A stretch of 64,000 nucleotides of DNA from Vibrio sp. STUT-A11 (GTDB lineage Bacteria > Pseudomonadota > Gammaproteobacteria > Enterobacterales > Vibrionaceae), in the NCBI RefSeq assembly GCF_026000435.1, contig NZ_AP026763.1, positions 2,914,001 to 2,978,000 on the forward strand, read 5' to 3'. A model generated the notes under the pieces. It did not search any database, was not told where the DNA came from, and saw only the letters and a program-made list of their open reading frames with translations. This document shows, piece by piece, positions 50,036 through 59,443 of this stretch. Numbering within the stretch: the stretch's first letter is position 1; every line of letters starts with the position of its first letter. The translations under genes were made by a program, and so were the position numbers.

Positions 50036-51985
50036 ATGATATCACCAGATGCTAAGATCAAGATACAAAATTTTGGTCGCTTTCTGTCTAACATGGTAAT
50101 GCCTAATATTGGCGCATTTATCGCGTGGGGCTTTATCACTGCACTATTCATCCCAACCGGATGGTTGCCAAATGAGACTTTGGCTGCCATGGTTGGTCCT
50201 ATGATCACTTACTTGCTGCCACTACTTATCGGTTACACCGGTGGTAAATTAGTCGGCGGCGATCGCGGAGCGGTAGTCGGCGCAATCACCACTATGGGCG
50301 TGATTGTCGGTACAGACATCCCTATGTTCATGGGAGCGATGATCGTCGGTCCAATGGGCGGCTTGGCGATTAAAAAATTCGACAACTACATCGATGGCAA
50401 AGTGAAAAGTGGCTTTGAGATGTTGGTAAACAACTTCTCTGCAGGCATCATCGGTATGCTGTGTGCCATTCTTGCTTTCTTCCTGATCGGTCCTTTTGTA
50501 AAAGTACTTTCTGGTGCTTTGGCAGCAGGCGTCAACTTCCTTGTATCAGCGCACCTTCTACCTCTGACTTCTATTTTTGTTGAGCCAGCGAAGATTCTGT
50601 TCCTGAACAACGCAATTAACCATGGCATCTTCTCACCACTGGGCATTCAACAGGCGTCAGAAACAGGTCAGTCTATTTTCTTTCTGATTGAAGCAAACCC
50701 AGGTCCGGGTCTAGGTATTCTTCTGGCGTACATGGTGTTTGGTAAAGGTACTGCTCGTCAGACTGCAGGTGGTGCTTCTATCATCCACTTCTTTGGTGGT
50801 ATCCATGAGATTTACTTCCCATACATTCTGATGAACCCACGCCTCATCCTAGCGGCTATCGCAGGTGGTATGACTGGTGTATTCGTTCTCACTATGTTCA
50901 ACGCAGGTATCGTTTCTCCAGCGTCTCCAGGTTCTATCTTCGCGGTACTATTGATGACGCAAAAAGGCTCGATCGTTGGTGTACTTGCCTCTATCGCAGC
51001 GGCAGCGGGCGTATCGTTCACCGTAGCCTCTCTGTTAATGAAGACTCAAACATCGACAGAAGAAGACGGCGATAAAGCAGCGCTAGAAAAAGCAACTTCA
51101 CAAATGAAAGACATGAAATCTGCATCAAAAAACAATGCAGCGGTAAACAGTGAAAGCAAAGGCGACGTAGACCTTGCGACAGTTCAAAGCATTATTGTCG
51201 CTTGTGATGCAGGCATGGGCTCAAGTGCAATGGGCTCGAGCATGCTACGTAAGAAAGTTCAGGACGCAGGTCTGAACATCCACGTTACTAACCTTGCTAT
51301 TAACAATTTATCAGAGAGTGCAGATATCGTGATTACTCATAAAGATTTGACGGATCGTGCACGTAAGCATGCTCCTAACGCACACCACATTTCACTGACT
51401 AACTTCCTGGACAGCGAAATGTACAACCAACTCGTCACCAAACTGCTGGCGGCACAAACTTCATCTGCCAATGACGATCAGATGGTAAAAGTATCGGTTC
51501 TTGCAGCAAACGACGACAATTTTGAACAGCAACAACCATCTGTTTTCCAGATTCAACGTGAAAACATCCACTTAGGTTTAAGCGCGGCTAACAAAGAAGA
51601 AGCGATTCGCTTTGCGGGCAACAAGTTAGTTGAACTTGGCTACGCTGAACCAGAATACGTAGAGGCGATGTTTGATCGTGAAGCACTGGTTCCCACTTAC
51701 CTTGGCGAATCTATCGCGGTGCCACACGGCACGATTGAAGCGAAAGATCGCGTGAAAAAGACTGGCATTGTTATCTGCCAATACCCATCGGGTATCCAAT
51801 TTACTGAAGACGAAGACGATGTAGCGAAACTGGTTATCGGCATTGCCGCTAAAAATGATGAGCACATCCAAGTAATTACCACCATTACGAACGCGCTCGA
51901 TGAGCCCGAAGCAATTGAGAAGCTAACCAGCACTATGGATGTAGAAGAGATCCTCAACATCCTTGGCCGCGAACAAGCCGCTTAA
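50036..51985 (+). CDS. mtlA: Mannitol-specific PTS enzyme IICBA
   Basis: Imports mannitol and phosphorylates it to mannitol 1-phosphate. 649 residues from MISPDAKIKI, preceded by CGGGGA; a longer in-frame start 28 codons upstream is rejected. Membrane EIIC domain (about 10-340, with GAFIAWGFITALFIPTGW and the GGIHEIYFPY motif), EIIB with phosphocysteine C390 (VACDAGMGSSAMG) and EIIA with phosphohistidine H564 (IAVPHGTIE). All three domains are present, so only EI and HPr are needed from elsewhere. Confidence 0.97.
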   Translation: MISPDAKIKIQNFGRFLSNMVMPNIGAFIAWGFITALFIPTGWLPNETLAAMVGPMITYLLPLLIGYTGGKLVGGDRGAVVGAITTMGVIVGTDIPMFMGAMIVGPMGGLAIKKFDNYIDGKVKSGFEMLVNNFSAGIIGMLCAILAFFLIGPFVKVLSGALAAGVNFLVSAHLLPLTSIFVEPAKILFLNNAINHGIFSPLGIQQASETGQSIFFLIEANPGPGLGILLAYMVFGKGTARQTAGGASIIHFFGGIHEIYFPYILMNPRLILAAIAGGMTGVFVLTMFNAGIVSPASPGSIFAVLLMTQKGSIVGVLASIAAAAGVSFTVASLLMKTQTSTEEDGDKAALEKATSQMKDMKSASKNNAAVNSESKGDVDLATVQSIIVACDAGMGSSAMGSSMLRKKVQDAGLNIHVTNLAINNLSESADIVITHKDLTDRARKHAPNAHHISLTNFLDSEMYNQLVTKLLAAQTSSANDDQMVKVSVLAANDDNFEQQQPSVFQIQRENIHLGLSAANKEEAIRFAGNKLVELGYAEPEYVEAMFDREALVPTYLGESIAVPHGTIEAKDRVKKTGIVICQYPSGIQFTEDEDDVAKLVIGIAAKNDEHIQVITTITNALDEPEAIEKLTSTMDVEEILNILGREQAA

Positions 51986-52096
51986 TTACTTCACTATTTT
52001 GCTCCTGAGCAAACTGAGGTCAGCTGTCACCCCCTATGCGGTTGGCCTCCCCCCTGATTCGTTAGTCAATATTTTAGACATTGGTAGGTAACAGTT

Positions 52097-53245
52097 ATGA
52101 AAAATGCAGTTCATTTTGGCGCAGGTAACATTGGTCGTGGTTTCATCGGTAAACTTTTAGCAGACGCAGACGTCGAGGTCACTTTCGCTGACGTTGATGC
52201 CCCGTTGGTAGACCAGCTCAGTCATAAACAAGAATACAAAGTTAAAGTGGTGGGCACGGAGTGCCAAATCGACACAGTCACGCATGTCACTGCAGTTAAC
52301 TCAGCAAGTGAAGACGTGATTGACCGCATCGTAAAAACCGATTTGGTGACAACCGCCGTGGGTCCAAACGTGCTGGACATTATTGCGAAAACCATTGCAA
52401 CCGGCATCACCAAACGTTTCGAATCGGGCAATGAATCACCACTGAACATCATCGCCTGTGAAAACATGGTTCGCGGCACAACCCATTTAAAAGGCGAAGT
52501 GTACAAGCATCTTGATCAGTCACTGCACACAAAAGCAGACGAGCTCGTCGGCTTCGTCGATTCCGCTGTGGATCGTATCGTGCCACCAGCAGAAGCGGCC
52601 AATGATGATCCGCTGGAAGTCACGGTAGAAAGCTTTAGCGAGTGGATTGTTGACGAGCAGCAATTCAAAGGCGAAATCCCAGATATCTCAGGGATGGAAA
52701 AGACCGACAACCTGATGGCGTTTGTGGAACGTAAACTGTTCACCCTAAACACCGGTCACTGTATTACGGCTTACTTAGGCTGCTTAAAAGGTCATCGCAC
52801 CATTCGCGAAGCGATTGAAGATCCTGAGATTCAGGCAGAAGTAAAACAAGCGATGCAAGAGAGTGGTGAAGTACTGATTCGTCGTTATAGCTTCGACCGC
52901 GACATGCACAATGCCTACATCGAGAAGATTCTGGGTCGCTTTGCCAATCCATACTTAGTTGATGAAGTTGACCGAGTTGGACGTCAGCCAATTCGCAAAT
53001 TAGGTGCAAATGATAGATTAGTGAAGCCATTACTCGGTACAATTGAATATGGCACTGAAAATCAAACACTTTTAAAAGGGATTGCGGCGGCATTGAAGTA
53101 CACTAACGACACCGACCCGCAAGCCGTCGAATTACAAACTTCATTAAAACAAGTCGGCGTGAAGAAAACGCTCGCAAAATACACTGGTCTTGCAGAGGAC
53201 AGCGCTGAAGTGGCTAACATTGAGACACTCTACAACCAGCTGTAA
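52097..53245 (+). CDS. mtlD: Mannitol-1-phosphate 5-dehydrogenase
   Basis: Oxidises mannitol 1-phosphate to fructose 6-phosphate with NAD+. 382 residues (E. coli 382) with the N-terminal NAD-binding motif FGAGNIGRGFIG (about 7-18) and the long-chain dehydrogenase core KLFTLNTGHCITAYLG (about 213-228). 111 bp after mtlA, in the standard mtlADR order. Confidence 0.97.
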   Translation: MKNAVHFGAGNIGRGFIGKLLADADVEVTFADVDAPLVDQLSHKQEYKVKVVGTECQIDTVTHVTAVNSASEDVIDRIVKTDLVTTAVGPNVLDIIAKTIATGITKRFESGNESPLNIIACENMVRGTTHLKGEVYKHLDQSLHTKADELVGFVDSAVDRIVPPAEAANDDPLEVTVESFSEWIVDEQQFKGEIPDISGMEKTDNLMAFVERKLFTLNTGHCITAYLGCLKGHRTIREAIEDPEIQAEVKQAMQESGEVLIRRYSFDRDMHNAYIEKILGRFANPYLVDEVDRVGRQPIRKLGANDRLVKPLLGTIEYGTENQTLLKGIAAALKYTNDTDPQAVELQTSLKQVGVKKTLAKYTGLAEDSAEVANIETLYNQL

Positions 53246-53302
53246 TTAACTCAGGGGGGGCAATGCTCCCCTTACAATAACGATTGAACAACTACTCAGT
53301 AT

Positions 53303-53833
53303 ATGGCAGATAACATCAACGAAACCGAGATCATTGAACGACTCAACAGCGCACCCTCGGTGCGGGGCTTCTTTATTGCCACAGTCGACGTCTTTAACGA
53401 GTCGATTGACGGCCTAATACAAAGAATCTTTCGTAAAGATAACTTCGCTGTTCAGTCCGTTGTCGGCCCGCTTTTACAAGACTCAGGCCCACTGGGTGAT
53501 CTGTCTGTTCGTCTCAAGTTACTGTTTGGTTTAGGTGTGTTGCCTGACGATGTTTACCACGATATCGAAGACATCATTAAGCTCAAAAACCAACTCAACA
53601 GCGACGCATCCGACTACGAGTTCACTGACCCAAACATTCTCGACCCGATCAAAAAGCTTCATCTGGTAAAGAAAATGGGTATGGTGCAACTGGAAGTCAA
53701 TGAACCAGACGACGACATCGATCTAGAGTTCTATCAGCTTCAACTTCAGCGCCAACAACAAATCATCAAATCAGGGCTTTCCCTCGCCATTGTCGAAATC
53801 TGCAATGAACTGGGCAAGGAAAGTCCTTTTTAA
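53303..53833 (+). CDS. mtlR: Mannitol operon repressor MtlR
   Basis: 176-residue MtlR family protein; in vibrios and enterics it represses mtlA expression, although it has no classical helix-turn-helix. Family landmarks are the conserved FFIATVDVFNESIDGLIQRIF, GPLGDLSVRLKLLFGLG and DVYHDIEDIIKLKNQLNSD. 57 bp after mtlD. Confidence 0.93.
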   Translation: MADNINETEIIERLNSAPSVRGFFIATVDVFNESIDGLIQRIFRKDNFAVQSVVGPLLQDSGPLGDLSVRLKLLFGLGVLPDDVYHDIEDIIKLKNQLNSDASDYEFTDPNILDPIKKLHLVKKMGMVQLEVNEPDDDIDLEFYQLQLQRQQQIIKSGLSLAIVEICNELGKESPF

Positions 53834-53932
53834 TAGTTAAACGTTACTAACGCTATCTTTGTGCAGTACTGGCTACTGCTTTGAATTATTGCTACCTCTG
53901 CCCACCGATTCCTCGACCTAGTGTTTTGTTTA

Positions 53933-53957
53933 GAGAATGTCACCTCTCGACATTCTC
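53933..53957. repeat. Perfect 9-bp inverted repeat between mtlR and murQ
   Basis: GAGAATGTC / GACATTCTC with a 7-base spacer. It shares the core ATGTC/GACAT with the operator-like palindrome at 54081-54100. It has no T-run, so it is more likely a protein-binding site or part of the mtlR 3' end. The rest of the 305-bp gap holds the murQ promoter. Confidence 0.5.
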
Positions 53958-54061
53958 ACTCGTTAATACAACTGTTCACTCCCCGTCAAGTCTCCTATCA
54001 ATAAGTAGTCGAACCACAACAAAAATAAATGAAACATCGTTTTACATATGTGACTCCAATC

Positions 54062-54101
54062 TATAATCCGTACTATTTAAATTGTCGATATTCGACATTT
54101 A
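54062..54101 (+). promoter_or_regulatory. murQ promoter with overlapping operator-like palindrome
   Basis: Perfect TATAAT at 54062-54067. Just downstream, at about +10 to +25, lies the palindrome TGTCGA-TAT-TCGACA (54083-54097). A repressor bound there would block the start of the murQPR transcript; MurR, encoded by the third gene, is the natural candidate. A weak CRP-like half-site (TGTGA at 54049) lies just before the -10. Confidence 0.55.
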
Positions 54102-54138
54102 ATTATTATCTATACGTCGATTGTCAACGGAGAGAGTT

Positions 54139-55041
54139 ATGAGTGAGTTGTCGTCCACCATTAATAAAGAGCAAAACCCCGAGACAGAACTGCTGTCCGA
54201 ATTGCCATTAATGGAAGTGCTGGAATTACTCAATGCGCACGATGCCAGTGTTGCGGTGTCGATTAATAAAGTGCTGCCAGATGTCGCGAAAGCGGTTGAA
54301 CTGATTGCCTCGCAGATGAGACAAGGCGGCCGTTTATTCTATGTTGGTGCAGGAACCAGCGGCCGACTTGGTGTTTTGGATTCGGCGGAATGTCCCCCTA
54401 CATTCGGTACCGATCCTGCTTTAGTGCAGTCGATTATCGCAGGTGGCGTTGACACTATGCTTGCTGCGGTGGAAGACATTGAAGACTGTACCGAGTCGGC
54501 CCCTGCCGAGCTTCAACAACGTCAACTGACTGCTCAAGATGTGGTTCTAGGGATCGCAGCAAGCGGTAGGACTCCCTTTGTTATCTCAGCAATGGATTAC
54601 GCCAGACAAGTAGGAGCCAAAACGATAGCACTCAGTACCCGGGGACCAGGGCTTATTTCGCAACACGCCGATGTGTCTATTGCACCGGATGTCGGCGCAG
54701 AGGTACTGGCAGGCTCGACACGGATGAAAAGCGGCTCAGCACAAAAGATGTTACTGGGCATGCTGAGTACCTCGGTCATGCTTCAACTGGGTAAAGTTCA
54801 CGGAAACCTGATGGTAGACGTCAAAGCGAATAACCAGAAGCTGCGCATTCGTGCCCAGCACATGGTGCAGCAAATTTGTGAAGTGGATGAGCTAACCGCT
54901 GCCAAGCTATTGGATGCGGTGAAATACAATGTTCGTGCTGCGGTATTGCTGCACACGTTGGACACTTCACCTTCTAAAGCGTTGGCTCTTGCGGCGCAAC
55001 CCTTCCAACCTCTGAAACAGCAGTTACTGCAAGGAAAATAG
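54139..55041 (+). CDS. murQ: N-acetylmuramic acid 6-phosphate etherase
   Basis: Splits MurNAc-6-phosphate to GlcNAc-6-phosphate and lactate, allowing growth on or recycling of cell-wall sugar. 300 residues from MSELSSTINK, with GAGAG upstream; an upstream GTG/TTG start is rejected. The SIS domain shows GAGTSGRLGVLDSAECPPTFG (about 65-85) and GIAASGRTPFV (about 141). It is 1 bp from murP. Confidence 0.96.
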   Translation: MSELSSTINKEQNPETELLSELPLMEVLELLNAHDASVAVSINKVLPDVAKAVELIASQMRQGGRLFYVGAGTSGRLGVLDSAECPPTFGTDPALVQSIIAGGVDTMLAAVEDIEDCTESAPAELQQRQLTAQDVVLGIAASGRTPFVISAMDYARQVGAKTIALSTRGPGLISQHADVSIAPDVGAEVLAGSTRMKSGSAQKMLLGMLSTSVMLQLGKVHGNLMVDVKANNQKLRIRAQHMVQQICEVDELTAAKLLDAVKYNVRAAVLLHTLDTSPSKALALAAQPFQPLKQQLLQGK

Positions 55042-55042
55042 C

Positions 55043-56419
55043 ATGGCAAATAAGATAGAACATCTGGAACTCATTGCCGATCACATTGAACGGTATATTG
55101 GCGGCTTTGATAACGTCGCGACCCTGACCAACTGCATGACACGCGTACGTATCGTGCTTAAAGACCGCTCCCAATTTAATATGGATGCACTACGAGAGGT
55201 TGAGGGTATTAAAGGTGTCGTTGATGCCGGAGAACAATATCAAATCATCGTCGGCATGGGCACTGCGGCAAAAGTCGCTGGCGTTCTGAATAAACGAATG
55301 AAAGGCGCTGGTATTGAGGAAGGTTCGACGGAGGCTCCTGTCGCGCAACCATTTTCGATTCGTCGCGCTCTCAACACCTTAGCCGCGATCTTTGTACCGA
55401 CGATTCCGGCTCTGATCGGTTGTGGTTTAATTCTGGGGATGGTGAACATCTTCAAACTCATCGCTCCGGAATTTGTCGCAGCCAACCCAGATATTTTCTC
55501 GCTATTCACTGTCGTTGGCAAAGCCGTATTCGCGGTGCTTTCTGTCATGATTGGTATGAATACCGCCAAAGAACTTCAGGCATCTCCTGCGATTGGTGCG
55601 GTGATGGCTGCAGTTTTGGCTGCACCGGGCCTCGCTAATATCGAGTTATTTGGTAACGCGTTAGTACCAGGCGGCGGCGGCATGTTTGCGGTGTTGTTGG
55701 TCTGCGTCTTTTCTTCTAAATTTGAGCTTTGGTTCCGTAGCCACTGTAAAGAAAGTCTCGACCTTATCTTTACTCCAACCGTGACGATTTTGGTGTCGTC
55801 GGCAGTGGCTTTGTTCATCTTGCAACCTATCGCCCACTCGGTAAACGTGTGGCTAGGTAATTTGGTTTCGGTTGCACTGCTTAATGAATCCGCAGGTTCC
55901 GTCGCCGTTGGCGGTGTCCTGGGTGGTGGCTTCCTGTTTCTACTATTAACGGGCTTACACCAAGGTCTTATCCCTATTCATGCGCAAATTCTTGAGACTT
56001 TTGGTCTTAACTACCTGTTCCCGATTTTAGCGATGGGTGGCATGGGGCAAGTCGGCGCAGCGGCGTACGTCTACCTTAAGTCGAAGAATGAACGCCTGAA
56101 GAAGACCATCACTGGTGCTCTGCCTGTTGGTATTCTGGGTGTTGGCGAACCACTGTTGTTTGGTGTATCGCTACCGTTAGGTAAAACCTTTATTGCAGGC
56201 TGTCTTGGCGGTTTTGCTGGCGGTGCAATGATGGCGGCTTTCAAGATTGGCATCATCATTCCATTTGGTACTGCAGGGCTTTCTCTGATTCCACTGGTTG
56301 GCGAAGGGCAGATTCCATCCTTCCTGCTTGCGGTAGTGTGTGCATGGATTGTCGGCTTTATCGCGTCGATGCTATTAGGATTTACCGATCCAGTCGAAAA
56401 GCCAGCGAAAAGTCGCTAA
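55043..56419 (+). CDS. murP: PTS N-acetylmuramic acid transporter subunit IIBC
   Basis: Imports MurNAc as the 6-phosphate. 458 residues: EIIB domain with phosphocysteine C31 (TLTNCMTRVRI) at the N-terminus and an EIIC domain of the glucose superfamily from about 105 on. There is no EIIA domain, so it depends on the glucose EIIA (Crr), as in E. coli. It follows murQ at 1 bp. Confidence 0.95.
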   Translation: MANKIEHLELIADHIERYIGGFDNVATLTNCMTRVRIVLKDRSQFNMDALREVEGIKGVVDAGEQYQIIVGMGTAAKVAGVLNKRMKGAGIEEGSTEAPVAQPFSIRRALNTLAAIFVPTIPALIGCGLILGMVNIFKLIAPEFVAANPDIFSLFTVVGKAVFAVLSVMIGMNTAKELQASPAIGAVMAAVLAAPGLANIELFGNALVPGGGGMFAVLLVCVFSSKFELWFRSHCKESLDLIFTPTVTILVSSAVALFILQPIAHSVNVWLGNLVSVALLNESAGSVAVGGVLGGGFLFLLLTGLHQGLIPIHAQILETFGLNYLFPILAMGGMGQVGAAAYVYLKSKNERLKKTITGALPVGILGVGEPLLFGVSLPLGKTFIAGCLGGFAGGAMMAAFKIGIIIPFGTAGLSLIPLVGEGQIPSFLLAVVCAWIVGFIASMLLGFTDPVEKPAKSR

Positions 56420-56474
56420 TATCATCCCGTCGTATAATTCACTGCGACGGGACGATTTCACTGCAGAGGCACCA

Positions 56475-57320
56475 ATGGAAAGCATAATTAATAAAGTCAA
56501 AGCACTCGCTCATTCCACCAACCTGAACGAGAAAAAGATTTCGCACTTTATTATTGAGCAGCAGTTTGACCTCTCTAAGTTTAGCGCCACCAAAATCGGC
56601 GCTAAACTGGGTATTAGCGATTCTTCGGTGATTCGTTATGCCAAGAGTATCGGCTGTAGCGGCTTTCCCGATTTAAAACTTAAGCTGGCGGCACTCGCAC
56701 CACAGACGCAAAAACTGCCTACTCAGTCAGTGTATGCGGAAATCGAAAGCAGCGACTCGACCCAGGCCATCATCGAGAAATCAAAAAACTTATTTACCAG
56801 TAAGATCGAGCAATCTTTAAGCCTGATTGATACCGACACTATTGAACGTAGTGCTGAGGTATTGCTGAAAGCAAATAAGATTCTGCTTTCCGGCATTGGC
56901 GCTTCCGCGTTGGTCGCCGCCGATATCAATCACAAGCTAATTCGCTCTGGCTTTAACGTGCAGTTCAATCTGGATTACCACATGCAAATCGTCCAGGCTT
57001 CGCTGCTTAAAAAAGGTGATGTTTTACTGGTGGTATCGGCGCGAGGCAATACACAAGAAGTGTTGGCGACGATTGAAAAAGCACGCGCCAACGGTGCCAA
57101 AGTGATTGCCCTGACTCGTTACGGCAAAGGTAAAGTGGCCCAGCTATCGGATTTCGTCATTCCTTACAGTTACACCGAAGAGCACAACCAATTAGGTATG
57201 GTCACGCCACAACTGCTGCAGATGATTGCTTTCGATATCCTGTTTTTCAAACTTAACACGCTAACCGACTCTGTCTGCATGAACACGGCGTTAGATTCAC
57301 TTCGTCAAATTCAGCGCTAA
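56475..57320 (+). CDS. murR: RpiR-family transcriptional regulator MurR
   Basis: 281 residues: N-terminal RpiR-type helix-turn-helix (about 1-80, with SATKIGAKLGISDSSVIRYAKSIG) and a C-terminal SIS sugar-phosphate-binding domain (about 120-260, with GIGASALVAADINHKLIRSGF and VVSARGNTQEVL). In E. coli MurR represses murQP and senses MurNAc-6-phosphate; position after murQP fits this. Likely target: the palindromes upstream of murQ. Confidence 0.92.
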   Translation: MESIINKVKALAHSTNLNEKKISHFIIEQQFDLSKFSATKIGAKLGISDSSVIRYAKSIGCSGFPDLKLKLAALAPQTQKLPTQSVYAEIESSDSTQAIIEKSKNLFTSKIEQSLSLIDTDTIERSAEVLLKANKILLSGIGASALVAADINHKLIRSGFNVQFNLDYHMQIVQASLLKKGDVLLVVSARGNTQEVLATIEKARANGAKVIALTRYGKGKVAQLSDFVIPYSYTEEHNQLGMVTPQLLQMIAFDILFFKLNTLTDSVCMNTALDSLRQIQR

Positions 57321-57430
57321 CGCAGTCCATCAAACAATGTGAACCCGCAGCCTTGGGTTTACCACCGTGGTTATATTCGCGGCACTGTGAAGATGCTTTC
57401 CCTCTTTTGTCTGCGAGCATAAAAGAAAAA

Positions 57431-57465
57431 ACCACCTATCACGCGCGGCGTAAATAGGTGGTTTT
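57431..57465. terminator. Bidirectional terminator between murR and glmS
   Basis: 9-bp perfect arms ACCACCTAT / ATAGGTGGT with a longer loop, flanked by AAAAGAAAAA on the left and TTTTGTAATT on the right, so it can end both converging genes. Confidence 0.82.
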
Positions 57466-57490
57466 GTAATTCACTTGGTAGTGGGTAGTG

Positions 57491-59323
57491 TTATTCCACT
57501 GTTACCGCTTTCGCCAGGTTACGAGGTTGGTCAACGTCAGTCCCTTTGATCAAAGCAATGTAGTAAGACAGCAATTGCATTGGAATGGTGTAGTAAATCG
57601 CTGCAGTGATTTCGCTTACGTGTGGCATGGTGATGATCTTCATCGTCTCATCACCTTCAAAACCTGCATCAGCGTCAGCAAATACGTACAGTAGACCACC
57701 ACGCGCGCGAACTTCTTCAACGTTTGATTTCAGCTTCTCAAGTAGGTCATTACTTGGCGCAACCACAACCACTGGCATGTCAGCATCGATAAGCGCTAAT
57801 GGACCGTGTTTTAGCTCACCTGCTGCGTACGCTTCAGCGTGAATGTACGAGATCTCTTTTAGTTTCAGAGAGGCTTCCATCGCGATTGGGTAGAACTCAC
57901 CACGGCCAAGGAACAGTGTGTGGTGTTTATCAGCAAAATCTGTTGCCAATGCTTCGATATCTTTCTCGAAAGACAACGCCTGATTGATTTGCTCTGGGAG
58001 CGCGTGCAGTGCTTCTACGATTTCTTTTTCTTTCTCTTTGCTGATGCGGTTCTGTTGCTTACCAAGCGCAGTAACCAGCATTAGCAGTGCAGATAGCTGA
58101 GTCGTGAATGCTTTGGTAGAAGCCACACCGATTTCAACACCTGCGCGAGTCATAAAGGCAAAATCAGATTCACGAACCAATGAAGAGCCCGCCACGTTAC
58201 AGATAGTCATTGCCGCCATGTAGCCTTTCTCTTTTGCAAGACGAAGCGCCGCTAGTGTATCGGCCGTTTCGCCTGACTGCGATAGCGTAATTAGAAGGCT
58301 GTTTGGACGCGTCACAAACTTGCGGTAACGGAACTCAGAAGCGATTTCTACGTCACAGCTCACGCCAGCAATATCTTCAAACCAGTAACGAGCCGTCATA
58401 CCAGCGTTGTAAGAGGTACCGCACGCCACAATCTGAACGTGCTCTACACGGCTTAAGATATCTGAAGCATTCACACCAATCGCGTCAGTGACAACAGAAT
58501 CTGCAGTAATGCGGCCTTCCATGGTATTGATTAGTGCTTTTGGCTGTTCATAAATTTCTTTTTGCATGAAGTGACGGTACTGGCCTTTATCACCCGCATC
58601 GTGTTCAGCGTTAGATTCTGTGATTTCGCGTTCTACACGCTCACCAGTTTCGTCGTAAACGGTCACTTCACGGCGAGTAATTTCTGCTACATCACCTTCT
58701 TCCAAATACATGAAACGGCGAGTCACGCTCAGCAATGCCAACTGGTCTGAAGCCAGGAAGTTTTCACCTACACCAAAGCCGATAACAATCGGGCTACCGG
58801 AACGTGCAACAACAATGCGAGAAGGATCTTTACGATCTAAAGCAACCGTACCGTAAGCACCTTCCAATTGCTTCGCGGTTTTTTGAACCGCTTCAAGAAG
58901 TGTTTCTGACGTGCGAAGTTCCCACTCAACAAGGTGTGCGATAACTTCAGTGTCAGTTTGAGACTCAAATACGTAACCGCGTTCACGTAACGTTTCACGC
59001 AGTTCTTCATAGTTTTCGATAATGCCGTTATGCACAACAGCAATATCACCTGACATGTGTGGGTGCGCGTTTGCTTCTGAAGGTTCCCCGTGTGTTGCCC
59101 AGCGAGTGTGCGCGATACCCGTGCCGCCAATCACTTTTTCTTGATCAACCGCATCAGCCAGCTCTTGTACTTTGCCAAGACGACGAACGCGGGTCAGGTT
59201 ATTTTCTGCATCGACGATTGCTACGCCTGCAGAATCATAACCACGGTATTCCAAGCGGCGTAGACCTTCGACCAAAATTTCTGCAACATCTCGTTGTGCC
59301 ACTGCACCTACGATTCCACACAT
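57491..59323 (-). CDS. glmS: Glucosamine-fructose-6-phosphate aminotransferase (isomerising)
   Basis: Makes glucosamine 6-phosphate from fructose 6-phosphate and glutamine, the first step to UDP-GlcNAc for wall and LPS. 610 residues from MCGIVGAVAQ (catalytic Cys2 after Met removal); the 16-codon longer start is rejected. N-terminal glutaminase domain (HTRWATHGEP, HNGIIENYEELR) and two SIS domains (about 290-425 and 460-600, with SQSGETADTLAAL and the C-terminal PRNLAKAVTVE). The 5' region shows no glmS ribozyme. Confidence 0.97.
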   Translation of the reverse strand: MCGIVGAVAQRDVAEILVEGLRRLEYRGYDSAGVAIVDAENNLTRVRRLGKVQELADAVDQEKVIGGTGIAHTRWATHGEPSEANAHPHMSGDIAVVHNGIIENYEELRETLRERGYVFESQTDTEVIAHLVEWELRTSETLLEAVQKTAKQLEGAYGTVALDRKDPSRIVVARSGSPIVIGFGVGENFLASDQLALLSVTRRFMYLEEGDVAEITRREVTVYDETGERVEREITESNAEHDAGDKGQYRHFMQKEIYEQPKALINTMEGRITADSVVTDAIGVNASDILSRVEHVQIVACGTSYNAGMTARYWFEDIAGVSCDVEIASEFRYRKFVTRPNSLLITLSQSGETADTLAALRLAKEKGYMAAMTICNVAGSSLVRESDFAFMTRAGVEIGVASTKAFTTQLSALLMLVTALGKQQNRISKEKEKEIVEALHALPEQINQALSFEKDIEALATDFADKHHTLFLGRGEFYPIAMEASLKLKEISYIHAEAYAAGELKHGPLALIDADMPVVVVAPSNDLLEKLKSNVEEVRARGGLLYVFADADAGFEGDETMKIITMPHVSEITAAIYYTIPMQLLSYYIALIKGTDVDQPRNLAKAVTVE

Positions 59324-59443
59324 GTGTTTCTCTCCGATTATAGTTTTGTTCTTCCCTAGCCATGATTTCATATAGAGGCAGCAAGCAAAGGCCTGTACAT
59401 GAGGGAAGTGAATTTAAAAAATGTTAGTTTGAATATGAGTTTG

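Noticed and set aside
59324..59443. glmS ribozyme upstream of glmS
   Set aside because: The gap is only 120 bp and none of the ribozyme core is recognisable; the ribozyme is typical of Gram-positive bacteria.
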